Assembly: GCA_964614855.1 (NCBI GenBank)
Contig: CAZTMX010000005.1
Coordinates: 1 to 42,850, forward strand
DNA from: CAWJHE01 sp964614855
GTDB lineage: Bacteria > Chloroflexota > Anaerolineae > Anaerolineales > UBA4823
Direction: 5' to 3'
DNA length: 42,850 nucleotides
This document shows, piece by piece, positions 17,099-25,992 of the stretch (position 1 is the stretch's first letter; every line of letters begins with the position of its first letter). The translations under genes were made by a program, and so were the position numbers. The notes beneath the pieces are model-generated. The model did not search any database. It worked only from the letters and a program-made list of their open reading frames with translations, and was not told the origin of the DNA.

Positions 17099-18643
17099 AT
17101 GTCCGAATTGTTAATACTAACCAAGTACGCCATCACCGATCCTCGCTTAAGGGAGCAAGGACTGCTGCAGGATGCGGCTTTTTACATTAAGGATGGGGTC
17201 ATTGGCGAAACCGGCAGTGCAGCCGCTCTTCGGGAAAAATACCCACAAGCGGAAGTGCAGGCATATCCCAACCACATTGCATTGCCTGGTTTTGTCGACG
17301 CACACAACCACGGGCAAGGTTTGACCACTCTCAGCCTGGGGATTAAAGACGACATGCTGGAAATTTTCAATACTTTCTGGCCCGGGCGCGAGCAGAAACC
17401 GCTGCAGTTTGTCTATCTGGACGCCCTGGTTGCCGCCTCCAGGCAAATCCGCAGTGGGGTAACCACTACCTTGCGCCATGATGCGCGCGATCTGCCGCTG
17501 GAGATGTACCGCGGTGAGGCGGAAGCGGTGCTGCAGGCCTACCAGGAAAGCGGCATCCGCTTTGTTTATTCAATGGGGTTGACCGATCGCTTCGGTTGGG
17601 TTTATGGTCCGAACGATGCTTTTGTTTCCTCTTTGCCGCCTGAACTTCAGCAGGAGCTGCAAAACCTGCCGCCCAAGAAACAAACCCTCACCACCCAGGA
17701 GTGGCAGGACTTTACCAGCGAAGTGCACAACCGCTTCAAGGATACCAACAGGATTGGCATCGTGATTGGCATCATGGGTCCGCAGTGGGTCAGCGAAGAG
17801 CTACTCACCCTTGAAAAAGAGCACGCAAGCCGGCTAGGCGTGGGTACTCACGGCCCGTTTCTTGAGACCATCTATCAGCGCATGTATGCCGAGAAGTACC
17901 TGGGCAGCACCGCCGCCGAGCATTTCTATAAATTGGGGATTTTAAGCCCACGCCACTCCTCGGCGCACGGCGTCTGGCTCACCGAGAGCGATATTGAGTT
18001 GTTTGCTGATACCGGTGCCACGGTGACCCACTGCCCCAGCTCGAACCTGCGCCTGTTTAGCGGCATCGCCCCCGTTCCGCTGATGCTGGAAAAGGGCGTC
18101 AACGTGGCGCTTTCGGTCGACTCGGAAGGGATCAATGATGACGATGACACCTTCCAGGAGATGCGCCTGGCCATGCTGCTGCACCGCACCCCGGGTCGAA
18201 AGTCGCGAGCCCTGGATGCCTGGGATGTGTTGGCCATGGCTACGATAAATGGGGCGCGCGCCCTGAATTTACAAAATGTCGCCGGTACGCTGGAAATTGG
18301 CAAAGAAGCCGATATTGTGCTGGTGGATCTGGAGCGCATCCTGGCTGATTTTATCCATCCCAACATCAGCCTGGTGGAAACGCTTGTGCAGCGCGGCAAA
18401 CCACAGGATATTGACACGGTGATGGTGGCCGGCGAGGCGATTTATCAAAAAGGCGCCTGGCAGAGGTTTGATGAACAGGAGAAACGCAGCCAGCTCAACG
18501 GCTTGATGAAAACCATGCCCTGGCCGCCCAACCCTGAAAAGGCCGCCCTGGTCAAAAAATTGCTGCCGCATATGCGTGCCTATTATGCGGGGTGGGAGCT
18601 GCCGGACCTCAAGCCGCTGCACAAGATGAACAGCCTGAGATAA
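17099..18643 (+). CDS. ATZ/TRZ-type metal-dependent amidohydrolase (deaminase-like)
   Basis: About 514 residues of the amidohydrolase superfamily, in the branch of guanine/cytosine deaminases and chlorohydrolases. His69 and His71 in DAHNHGQG start the metal site; GTHGPF and SSAHGVW supply later ligands; THCPSSNLRL and ALSVDSEGIND match the family's SNxxL and aspartate segments. The protein is longer than most relatives. ATG 17099 is preferred over 17084 because AAGGA lies within the extra codons at the right distance. In this context deamination or ring hydrolysis of a purine- or pyrimidine-related compound is likely. Confidence 0.87.
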   Translation: MSELLILTKYAITDPRLREQGLLQDAAFYIKDGVIGETGSAAALREKYPQAEVQAYPNHIALPGFVDAHNHGQGLTTLSLGIKDDMLEIFNTFWPGREQKPLQFVYLDALVAASRQIRSGVTTTLRHDARDLPLEMYRGEAEAVLQAYQESGIRFVYSMGLTDRFGWVYGPNDAFVSSLPPELQQELQNLPPKKQTLTTQEWQDFTSEVHNRFKDTNRIGIVIGIMGPQWVSEELLTLEKEHASRLGVGTHGPFLETIYQRMYAEKYLGSTAAEHFYKLGILSPRHSSAHGVWLTESDIELFADTGATVTHCPSSNLRLFSGIAPVPLMLEKGVNVALSVDSEGINDDDDTFQEMRLAMLLHRTPGRKSRALDAWDVLAMATINGARALNLQNVAGTLEIGKEADIVLVDLERILADFIHPNISLVETLVQRGKPQDIDTVMVAGEAIYQKGAWQRFDEQEKRSQLNGLMKTMPWPPNPEKAALVKKLLPHMRAYYAGWELPDLKPLHKMNSLR

Positions 18644-18792
18644 TATGGAAGTCGTCGACATTTAGATGTTGGCATAGATTGGCGCTATTCGGGTTACATC
18701 TTTGACTTATTCCATATCCATAAGGCTTAACGAGGCATACAGGAATGACAAAATACCTGTGAGATTGTGGGCTACATTTAAGGAGACAATAA

Positions 18793-20190
18793 ATGCCTGA
18801 ACTCTATATACGTAACGGATTAATTGTGACTGAAGAGCAATCTTTTATTGGTGGCGTGGTTGTCGAGCATGGTAAAGTGACAGACCTTGTCCTGGGGAAT
18901 AGAGATATCCCGGCCGGTGAGGTGATTGATGCCAGCGGTAAAGTGGTCCTGCCGGGCATCGTTGATGCACATGTGCATTACCACTCGCCAGGAAGAGAAC
19001 ACTGGGAAGGATACCATACTGGCAGTATGGCAGCGGCGGCGGGCGGGGTGACAACGATAGCGGATATGCCTTTGAATGGCATTCCGCCTACATCGGATCG
19101 CGAAAAACTTCTCGTCAAACGATCTCTCATCAAAGATCAACCAGTGGTGGATTACTGCCATTGGGCTGGTCTGGTGAATGATAATTTGAGCGCGTTGGAT
19201 GGCTTGCATGAAGAGGGCGTGATCGGGTTTAAAGCCTTTATGAGCGGCGCGGCCACCGAAGAATTCAAGCGTGTCGATGATGATTTGATTTACCTGGGTA
19301 TGCTAAAGATCCGTGAGCTGGGGAATGTCATTGCCCTACATGCCGAAAATGAATCCGTGATTGCTTATATGGAGCGCTTTCTCCAGGCCAATGGGCGTAA
19401 AGATCCTATGGCCTGGGCTGAATCTCGCCCTCCCTTGTCAGAATTGGAAGCCATCAACCGTTCTATTTTCTGGGCGCGCGCAACAGGCTGCCGCACCCAT
19501 ATTGTGCACGTATCCCTGGCGGAAGGAATAAAAATGGTCGCGCGCGCCCAGCGAGAAGGCGTAAAGATTTCGGTAGAAACCTGCCCGCATTTCCTCCTGC
19601 TTACTGAAGATAATTTACAACGCCTGGGCCCAGAAGCAAAAAGCGATCCTCCTGTGCGTACGACAAAAGATGTTGAAGAATTGTGGCAAAGCGTACTAAA
19701 TGGCTATGTTGATCTGATCACTTCTGACCACGCCCCGTGCACTATAGCAGATAAAGAACGTGGTAAGGATGACATTTTCAAAGCCTGGGGCGGTGTGACC
19801 GGCATCCAAACCATGCTCCCGGCTGTGCTCAGCGAAGGCGTTAATCGCCGGCAGATGCCTTTAACGCTCTTGGTGCGCATGATGTCAGCCAACCCCGCCC
19901 GTTTGCTCGGTTTGTATCCGCGCAAGGGTTCGCTGATGCCTGGCTCGGATGCGGATATCACCCTTGTCGATCTGGAAAAAGAATGGACGCTGCAGGCAGA
20001 GCACCTGTTTAACAAAAACAAACACAGCCCCTATGTTGGGCGCCGGTTCAAGGGTAGCGTAGAGCGCAGTATTGTGCGCGGCAAGACAGTCTTTGCCGGT
20101 GGAAAAATTTTTGCTCAACCAGGATATGGACAGCTTTTATGCCGGATGAGTTACAACCCACGACCACTCAAAAATCCTGGAAGCAATTGA
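18793..20190 (+). CDS. allB: Allantoinase
   Basis: A 465-residue cyclic amidohydrolase that fits the allantoinase signature closely: VLPGIVDAHVHYHSPGR with His60 and His62, then EGYHTGSMAAAAGGVTTIAD with MPLNGIPPT, Lys147 in GFKAFM as the likely carbamylated bridge, IVHVSLAEG, SVETCPHFLLL and TSDHAP. Allantoinase opens the hydantoin ring of allantoin to allantoate, the purine-degradation step before allantoate amidohydrolase. A clear AAGGAG precedes the start. The 149 bases before it may carry a separate promoter, but none was evident. It faces a convergent gene. Confidence 0.9.
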   Translation: MPELYIRNGLIVTEEQSFIGGVVVEHGKVTDLVLGNRDIPAGEVIDASGKVVLPGIVDAHVHYHSPGREHWEGYHTGSMAAAAGGVTTIADMPLNGIPPTSDREKLLVKRSLIKDQPVVDYCHWAGLVNDNLSALDGLHEEGVIGFKAFMSGAATEEFKRVDDDLIYLGMLKIRELGNVIALHAENESVIAYMERFLQANGRKDPMAWAESRPPLSELEAINRSIFWARATGCRTHIVHVSLAEGIKMVARAQREGVKISVETCPHFLLLTEDNLQRLGPEAKSDPPVRTTKDVEELWQSVLNGYVDLITSDHAPCTIADKERGKDDIFKAWGGVTGIQTMLPAVLSEGVNRRQMPLTLLVRMMSANPARLLGLYPRKGSLMPGSDADITLVDLEKEWTLQAEHLFNKNKHSPYVGRRFKGSVERSIVRGKTVFAGGKIFAQPGYGQLLCRMSYNPRPLKNPGSN

Positions 20191-20220
20191 GAGTAAGGAC
20201 CCGGTTTGCTTAATCAGGAT
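20174..20220. terminator. Possible bidirectional terminator between convergent genes
   Basis: An interrupted inverted repeat spans the ends of allB and the flavin-reductase gene: ATCCTG-AAGCAA at 20174-20186 pairs with TTGCTT-CAGGAT at 20206-20220. No T-run follows on either strand, so the evidence is the dyad and its position at a convergent gene junction. Confidence 0.35.
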
Positions 20221-20845
20221 CCGGCACGCTCAAATGAAATAACTCCCCAATCCTTGTGTATTCAACCGCGCCGCCACAGCGCATGATGGGTTTCATCTTA
20301 ACAGTATCCACCAGGCCGCTTTCCCGATATAAATCTTCGCGCACATGAAAGCGCAGCACACGCCCCAGAACCATGACATTGGTAGAGCCTTCGACCGGGA
20401 TGATCTGAGTCACCCTGCACTCCATGGCAACCGGCGCTTCTGACACCCGGAAAGGCCGCACATCGACAGATGGGACTGCAGTCAATTTTGCCACTTCGAA
20501 CTCGTTGACATCGGGTTGAAAATCCACACTGCTCAGGATCATGGCATCGGCATTGGCTTCATCCACCACATGGCAGACAAACTCCGGAACTTCTTCTTGC
20601 ACATTGCGCAGGGTGTCTTTCACGCGGGGTTCTCGCGTAGCGCGGTAAGAAACCGAAAACATAATGGTGGGCGGGAACCCAGCCACAGCATTATAGAATG
20701 AGAAGGCAGCCAGGTTTGGTTTACCAGCCTTGTTTATGGTTGAAACCCAGGCAATCGGCCTCGGCGCAGCAATGCTGGTCAATAAGTGATAGGGCGCACG
20801 CAGCGCCATTTCTTCTGGAACAAAGGTAAGCATATTATTGTTCAT
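20210..20845 (-). CDS. Flavin reductase-like domain protein
   Basis: A 211-residue protein of the FMN-binding split-barrel flavin reductase family. The start YHLLTSIAAPRPIAWVSTIN, then PNLAAFSFYNAVAGFPP, matches the conserved FMN-binding loop, and CRVTQIIPVEGSTNVMVLGRV is a later family strand. Members either supply reduced flavin to a monooxygenase or act as small reductases on their own; no monooxygenase partner is present here. It lies convergent to allB and may not belong to that pathway. An internal ATG (residue 5) is an alternative start. Confidence 0.85.
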   Translation of the reverse strand: MNNNMLTFVPEEMALRAPYHLLTSIAAPRPIAWVSTINKAGKPNLAAFSFYNAVAGFPPTIMFSVSYRATREPRVKDTLRNVQEEVPEFVCHVVDEANADAMILSSVDFQPDVNEFEVAKLTAVPSVDVRPFRVSEAPVAMECRVTQIIPVEGSTNVMVLGRVLRFHVREDLYRESGLVDTVKMKPIMRCGGAVEYTRIGELFHLSVPDPD

Positions 20846-20918
20846 CTTTTTGTTGTTTTCCTTGTAAGCATGATTGCTCTGACAGTAATCTGTATCTTCA
20901 AAAAAAGTGCCAAAAATA

Positions 20919-21509
20919 TCAGCCGATATGGGCTCGTTTTAAAAATCGTCCCAATAACCAGGCCACTATAGCCGGGATAAAGGAGCCTGCGGCTAATTCG
21001 ACAACCTTATAGAATGCAACTGTCCCGAGCGGGAGGTTAAAATAAAACAGTTGCACGGGCAGCATGATCATTGAGTTTAATGTCATCCCCCCCAGCGCCA
21101 CCCAAAAGGTTTCGAGAAAGGTCATTTTGCGGATATCTTTTCGGATCCAGTAGAAGTGAACAATGCGCGCTCCGAAAGATGCAGCCGAATTCGTTACAAA
21201 CCACAGCGGCGCCATAGGGCCGGTGGCAGTTGCAATAGAAATTAATGGATTCAGATTGGCTACAATCAACGAGCCAAGCAACCCATAAGTGACAACTGCG
21301 GTGACATTGAATACCATGTGTACTGCAATGCCAAATGGAACAACCGAGCCGCCGAATAACCTTGTGTCTAATGGCTCGGCAAATTGCTCGGCAACTACCA
21401 TGAGAATTGCCAGGAATAAACTCATAATAATAGCAGTGGCGGTAGTGTTTCCCGAAAAAGACGCCCGTTCGTAGTCAAAATAACGTTTAATTTTTGTTGC
21501 CTTCGTCAT
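20919..21509 (-). CDS. Polytopic membrane protein of unknown function
   Basis: A 196-residue hydrophobic protein with about five or six predicted transmembrane segments, for example ATAIIMSLFLAILMVVA, AVVTYGLLGSLIVA and FIPAIVAWLLGRFL, and a basic start and end. A GGAG ribosome-binding site lies 6-7 bases before the ATG. The size and spacing resemble substrate-binding membrane components of ECF-type transporters, but I recognise no diagnostic motif and no ATPase partner is nearby. The function is unassigned. Confidence 0.75.
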   Translation of the reverse strand: MTKATKIKRYFDYERASFSGNTTATAIIMSLFLAILMVVAEQFAEPLDTRLFGGSVVPFGIAVHMVFNVTAVVTYGLLGSLIVANLNPLISIATATGPMAPLWFVTNSAASFGARIVHFYWIRKDIRKMTFLETFWVALGGMTLNSMIMLPVQLFYFNLPLGTVAFYKVVELAAGSFIPAIVAWLLGRFLKRAHIG

Positions 21510-21714
21510 TTTAAGACTCCTTTTTTAAGACAAACCTTTTCTGATTAGTATTGCTGGTTTGTTCAGTAAGACCCTTTCCCTGTTTTTGCGATTTTATGAC
21601 GAATACCTGATTGATTTATTCAAGAAATCCTCACCTTATTCTAATTGATGAACCATAAAGATAGAATCAAGATTGTGAGCAATTTATTATATAAAGAGTG
21701 ATCCCTGAGGAAGT

Positions 21715-21752
21715 AAAAAAGGCCTGGAGAGTCTTTTAATACTCTCCAGGCT
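21715..21752 (-). terminator. Rho-independent terminator (minus strand)
   Basis: The arms 21723-21732 and 21741-21750 are perfect 10-bp complements, extendable by a G-C and a G-T pair, with an 8-base loop. Read on the minus strand the stem is followed by six T. It lies ~150 bases after the end of the RNA-binding protein gene, which it probably terminates. The rest of the 21510-21903 gap shows only AT-rich sequence and an ACAAACC/GGTTTGT dyad at 21530-21562 before the membrane-protein gene. Confidence 0.85.
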
Positions 21753-21903
21753 GGTGAAATTATCTTGGCAGTTGATTGGCGCTGGTTTGTGTAAAAAAGA
21801 TCAAACAGCGTTTCTTCGGATTGCACTGCACTTTTGAGCAGATGGACAATGCGGGCGTTGTCATCTGTTCAAGAACGGACCGGAACCTTGGTATTTGACA
21901 GGA

Positions 21904-22296
21904 TTACCAGGAACGCCCGCCGCCGCGCTGGCTGCCGCCACCGGATCCACCCGGTCTGCGACCACCACCACCGCCGCTGCGTCCACCGCCGCTACCGCCG
22001 CCGTAACTCCGGCGGCGATCATCGCCACCGCCAAAGCCGCCGCGTTCTTCGCGCGGGCGAGCGATGTTAACTGTCAGGGTTCGGCCTTCAACTTCTTTAC
22101 CATTGAACATGGTGATGGCTTTCTCGGCCTCTTCCTGTGTGCCCATTTCTACAAAACCAAAACCCTTTGAGCGGCCAGAATCTCGGTCTTTGATAATTTG
22201 GACAGATTTCACGGCACCTGCTTGTTCAAACATGGCTTGCAGACTGGCTTCGGTGCTGCTGTATGACAAATTCCCAACGTAAAGCTTAGTTTCCAT
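21904..22296 (-). CDS. Glycine-rich RNA-binding protein with one RRM domain
   Basis: A 130-residue protein with one RNA recognition motif. RNP2 is KLYVGNL at residues 4-10 and RNP1 is KGFGFVEM at residues 44-51. From about residue 85 on it is a Gly/Arg/Ser-rich tail (repeats of GGG, RRP, SGGG). Bacterial proteins of this type are often cold-induced and thought to act as RNA chaperones. ATG 22296 follows AGGAGA in the message; a longer frame to 22362 lacks support. A hairpin lies 20 bases upstream in the leader. Confidence 0.93.
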   Translation of the reverse strand: METKLYVGNLSYSSTEASLQAMFEQAGAVKSVQIIKDRDSGRSKGFGFVEMGTQEEAEKAITMFNGKEVEGRTLTVNIARPREERGGFGGGDDRRRSYGGGSGGGRSGGGGGRRPGGSGGGSQRGGGRSW

Positions 22297-22315
22297 CTCT
22301 TCTCCTGGAAGTATG

Positions 22316-22340
22316 CAATACCAGGGTCTACCCGGTATTG
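22316..22340 (-). promoter_or_regulatory. 5'-leader hairpin of the RRM protein gene
   Basis: Arms CAATACC and GGTATTG plus inner GGG/CCC form a ten-pair stem with one bulged base and a four-base loop. It ends ~10 bases before the AGGAG ribosome-binding site on the minus strand. No T-run follows, so it is more likely a leader structure, such as a temperature or protein-responsive element, than a terminator. Confidence 0.5.
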
Positions 22341-22544
22341 CCAAACAAATACCCTGTCTCAATCCATTTGATCAGACAGGCACAAGAACAATGCATGACC
22401 TCTGAGGATACGATACATCCAGTTGCAGAACAGGGAAACATGCCCGCCGTTACCAGCCTGCCGTACTTCATGCATATTCGCGCCCGATTCTATCACAGTA
22501 GACAGGATATGGCTATCCAGAAAATTCTGCTGAATTGTAATTTT

Positions 22545-24056
22545 TTATGCTGCGTCACGTTTCATATGAGGAGCGATGGTCTGGTACGAAACCGGACCGA
22601 TTTGAGCAGCTGTCTTGTTGAGAAAGCCGCTAACAAAGCGCATGAATGTATATACATCCTGAAAATTGCTGGCGATGCCGGTGGAAATGCGTACAGCGCT
22701 GATGCTCTTTGAGAATTTCTCCTGCATCATCTGGCGCAATTCCTGGAAGGAAATGGCTTTACCTTGTTCAAAGAAGGTATGCATCTGGACCGGGCCGAGC
22801 CCATGAGAAATTTCCCCCGCCCCCGGGTTACAAAAACAGCCGGTGCGCAAGGAGATATTCTTGTGGTTGGCAAGCTCTTCGACGCGCAGGTCGTCGATGA
22901 CCTTACCGTCAACATCATACAGGCTGATGGTGACTGTACCGCCCCGGTTTTCTGTGGTCAGCGGTCCATGAATGTATACCAATGGTTGGCCGTTGTCGTG
23001 GCGCAGCGCGCTCAATTCTTCCAGCAACCAACCGGTCAGGCATGCGACCCTTTCGTGGATGGTTTCGATACCCACATCCTGAATGTGGCGTAGACCCATT
23101 TCAACCGCCGGTATATTCAGGTAATCAACAGTTCCATCCTCGAAGCCGGCTTCATTGGTTTGCAGGAAATAACCCTCGCCCTGTACCGAGGCGATGGTGA
23201 TGGTGCCGCCGGCAAACCAGGGGCGCACCAGTTGCTTGAGCTTTTCCCGGCGAGCCAGCAGGCAGCCCAGCCCGGTGGGGTAACCAAAGATTTTGTAGAA
23301 TGAAAGTGCGGCAAAATCCGGCTTCCAGTAACCGATATCCAGCGGGTTGGAAGGTGCGAACGCCGCCACATCGATCAACACATCCCAACCGCGCTGATGG
23401 GCATACTCAATATACTCCAGGGAGTGCTGCACGCCGGAGAAATTCGACTGTGCCGGGTACGCGAACAGGTTGTAGTAAGCGGGATTGGTGTCATTCAGCG
23501 CGTTTTCTAAAGATGCCTGGTTGATACGCAGCTCGGGGGCAACCACCGGCACATAGGTGACCTTTGCGCCGCGCGTCCGTGCAAATTCACGGATGCCGTT
23601 GACCGAGTTGTGGTTATCAAAGGCAAGTGCATAATGGCTGCCCTGGGTGAATGGGTATGATTCGCCCACCAATTTAAGCGCCCCACTGGCATTGGATGTG
23701 AAGACGGCGGTATATTCATCTACAGGCGCTTTGAAAAAATCCAAAACAAAACGCCGCGCCCGCTCGACCAGCTCAGTCATTGCCAGCGAAGATGGGTTGT
23801 GCGAATGTGGGTTGCCAAAGACATGTGTGGAAAGCAGCTGGTGGTGCTGTGCTACCTGGCTTTCGGCATACAGCCCCCCACCGGTGTAATCCAGGTAAAC
23901 CTGGCTGAGACGGTCCAGGCGGTTGTACTCGCTTTGGCGCAGGGCGTCCAATTTTTCTGTAGTTGAAAAACTCGGGAAGCGTTCTAAGAATTCTCCAAAT
24001 TTTTGTGTGAATTTATCCGAAGTGTATTTATTTGTGCTGCCATCGAGTCCGCTCAT
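22545..24056 (-). CDS. Class V aminotransferase resembling the molybdenum-cofactor sulfurase N-terminal domain
   Basis: A 503-residue PLP enzyme. YLDYTGGGLYAESQ, then FGNPHSHNPSS, closely resembles the MOCOS/ABA3 N-terminal domain. The PLP lysine lies in SFYKIFGYPTGLG near residue 252, and the persulfide-forming cysteine in RTGCFCNPGAGE near residue 403; both are conserved. The C-terminal MOSC domain of eukaryotic MOCOS is missing. The family removes sulfur from cysteine and passes it on as persulfide; MOCOS sulfurates the cofactor of xanthine dehydrogenase-type enzymes. Between a purine-ureide island and molybdoenzymes, a cofactor-sulfurating role is attractive but unproven; a general cysteine desulfurase/lyase is the alternative. 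GGAGG precedes the ATG. Confidence 0.82.
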   Translation of the reverse strand: MSGLDGSTNKYTSDKFTQKFGEFLERFPSFSTTEKLDALRQSEYNRLDRLSQVYLDYTGGGLYAESQVAQHHQLLSTHVFGNPHSHNPSSLAMTELVERARRFVLDFFKAPVDEYTAVFTSNASGALKLVGESYPFTQGSHYALAFDNHNSVNGIREFARTRGAKVTYVPVVAPELRINQASLENALNDTNPAYYNLFAYPAQSNFSGVQHSLEYIEYAHQRGWDVLIDVAAFAPSNPLDIGYWKPDFAALSFYKIFGYPTGLGCLLARREKLKQLVRPWFAGGTITIASVQGEGYFLQTNEAGFEDGTVDYLNIPAVEMGLRHIQDVGIETIHERVACLTGWLLEELSALRHDNGQPLVYIHGPLTTENRGGTVTISLYDVDGKVIDDLRVEELANHKNISLRTGCFCNPGAGEISHGLGPVQMHTFFEQGKAISFQELRQMMQEKFSKSISAVRISTGIASNFQDVYTFMRFVSGFLNKTAAQIGPVSYQTIAPHMKRDAA

Positions 24057-24101
24057 ATTATTTCGTTTCCTCCGGTGTTTGGGGATTATTGGGGTTAATT
24101 G

Positions 24102-24107
24102 ATTATA
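24102..24107 (-). promoter_or_regulatory. Possible -10 element for the class V aminotransferase gene
   Basis: TATAAT on the minus strand lies ~46 bases upstream of the ATG at 24056. A matching -35 box is weak (a T-rich stretch, which overlaps the upstream terminator). Confidence 0.35.
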
Positions 24108-24123
24108 TCATTTTGAACTCATT

Positions 24124-24160
24124 AAAAAACAAAACCGGAGCTGTCTTAGCAGCTTCGGTT
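24124..24160 (-). terminator. Rho-independent terminator after the ABC exporter genes
   Basis: On the minus strand an 11-bp stem (24150-24160 with 24133-24143, one G-T pair) has a six-base loop and is followed by TTTTGTTTTTT. The stem begins at the stop codon of the last ABC gene. Confidence 0.88.
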
Positions 24161-25991
24161 AATTCTCCTGTCCCTTGAACTGGCTGGCATACAGGCGGGC
24201 ATAAAAGCCGTTTGCATCCAGCAGGCTGTCATGTGTGCCCTGCTCAACAATCTCCCCTTCATGAATAACTAATACCTGGTCGGCTTCGCGGATGGTGCTC
24301 AGACGGTGGGCGATGACAAAACTGGTGCGTCCCGCCATCAGCCGCAGCAATGCCTGTTGGATGCGCGCTTCGGTGCGTGTGTCTACGCTGCTGGTGGCTT
24401 CATCCAGGATCAGGATATCCGGGTCTGCCAGCACAGCGCGTGCAATCGATACCATCTGCCTTTGCCCCTGGCTCAGGTTGCTGCCTCGCTCCGAGAGCAT
24501 GGTCTGGTATCCCAGTGGGAGCAGGCGGATGAAATGGTCGGCATCGGCAATCCTGGCTGCCTGCATCACTTCTTCGTCTGAGGCATCCAACCGCCCGTAA
24601 CGAATGTTCTCCATTACATTCGCAGAAAATAAAAAAGTATCCTGCAGCACAATTCCCAGGCTGCGGCGCCAATCGGGTTTAGCAAGCTGGCGGATGTCCT
24701 TTCCGTCTACGCTGATCTTTCCGTTATCGATCTCATAGAAGCGCGAGAGCAGGTTCACCATAGTGGTTTTGCCTGCACCGGTGGGGCCGACCAGGGCGAT
24801 GATCTGACCGGGTCTGGTATGCAGGTTCATGTCTTTGATAACCGGCGTGCTTTTTACATAGCCAAAGTCGACGCACTCAAAGGTGACCTCGCCCTGGATG
24901 TTTAGCTTGCCTTGTTTGTAGGATGCGTGATCCGTCTCGCTGCGTGTATCGATGACTTCAAAGATACGTTCTGCGCCAGCCAGCGCCGCCTGGATGGCAT
25001 TGTACATGTTGGCAAGCTGGCGCACCGGGTTGATGAAGTTGCGCCCGTAACCAATAAAAGTGACGATTACACCCACGGTTGCCAGGCCGCGCAGTGCCAG
25101 CCAGCCCCCCAACCCGGCAATGGTGATCACAAAAAGGTTGCCCAACTGGTTGGTTAGCGGCATGAGCAGCATGGAGTAGGTGTTGGCATACACAGCCGCC
25201 TGAAACACCCGTTGGTTTTGCTGTTGGAATGCATCCAGGGCGCTTTCATTGCGGCGGAAGGCTTTCATCACACGCTGCCCGCTGATGGCTTCTTCCATCA
25301 CACCGTTTAGCGCGCCCAGTTCTTGCTGCAACTTGCGGAAACCCTTACGGGTGTAACGGGCTATAAAATTTGTGAACCAGACCATGATCGGCACCACAAG
25401 CAGCGATCCCAACGCCAGCCAGGTGTTCATCAGGAACATGGCGATCAGGATACCTGCCAGTGTAAGCGTGCTGGAAATAAGTGAGACGACATTTTGAGAT
25501 ACCGCCTGGTTGATGGCATCGATGTCATTGGTCAGCCGGCTCATCAATTCGCCAGCAGGGTTGCTGTCGAAAAAGCCCAGCGGCAGCGTCTGCAGGTGCT
25601 CAAAGAGATCGCGCCGCAGGTGTTTTAGCGCACTCTGTGAAACCCGCGCCATCAGCCAACTGGAGATCACGTCTGCGGCATTACCCGCCAACAGTACCAG
25701 CAAAAGCCAGCCGGCCATGGCGGGCAAACCGGCGGCGTTTTTTGTTGCGATGTAGCGGTCAACAGTGATACCCAGAATGTACGGTCCGGCTAGCCCCAGC
25801 CCGGTGGACAGCAGCACAAAGAAGAGCACTCCTGACAGGGCTTTTTTATAGGTTGCCAGGTAAGGGATCAGCCGTGCCAGAGCCCGGCGCGGGTGCTGCG
25901 CATTTTCGATCTTCCCGGGGCGGCCAGGCCCGCTGCGCAGCATACGCGCCCGGTACTCTGTGGGTTGGGGTGCGGGTGCTGGGTTGGACAT
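24159..25991 (-). CDS. ABC exporter half-transporter, catalytically complete subunit
   Basis: A 610-residue type IV ABC exporter. A basic N-terminal extension is followed by six transmembrane helices (about residues 50-330). The nucleotide-binding domain has Walker A GPTGAGKTT near 400, signature LSQGQ near 503, Walker B ILILDEATSS with the catalytic glutamate near 527, and the switch histidine in VIAHRLST near 562. The signature deviates from LSGGQ. The partner gene ends one base upstream of this start, so the two form one operon. The pattern fits the subunit of a heterodimer that contributes the active Walker site and the degenerate signature. Such pumps export lipids, peptides or drugs. 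Confidence 0.93.
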   Translation of the reverse strand: MSNPAPAPQPTEYRARMLRSGPGRPGKIENAQHPRRALARLIPYLATYKKALSGVLFFVLLSTGLGLAGPYILGITVDRYIATKNAAGLPAMAGWLLLVLLAGNAADVISSWLMARVSQSALKHLRRDLFEHLQTLPLGFFDSNPAGELMSRLTNDIDAINQAVSQNVVSLISSTLTLAGILIAMFLMNTWLALGSLLVVPIMVWFTNFIARYTRKGFRKLQQELGALNGVMEEAISGQRVMKAFRRNESALDAFQQQNQRVFQAAVYANTYSMLLMPLTNQLGNLFVITIAGLGGWLALRGLATVGVIVTFIGYGRNFINPVRQLANMYNAIQAALAGAERIFEVIDTRSETDHASYKQGKLNIQGEVTFECVDFGYVKSTPVIKDMNLHTRPGQIIALVGPTGAGKTTMVNLLSRFYEIDNGKISVDGKDIRQLAKPDWRRSLGIVLQDTFLFSANVMENIRYGRLDASDEEVMQAARIADADHFIRLLPLGYQTMLSERGSNLSQGQRQMVSIARAVLADPDILILDEATSSVDTRTEARIQQALLRLMAGRTSFVIAHRLSTIREADQVLVIHEGEIVEQGTHDSLLDANGFYARLYASQFKGQEN

Positions 25992-25992
25992 C

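Noticed and set aside
18644..18792. Promoter upstream of allB
   Set aside because: A TTGAC sequence occurs near 18701 but no -10 box lies at a normal distance.
21641..21826. Minus-strand 61-codon frame
   Set aside because: It spans the intrinsic terminator of the RNA-binding protein gene and has no similarity to known proteins.
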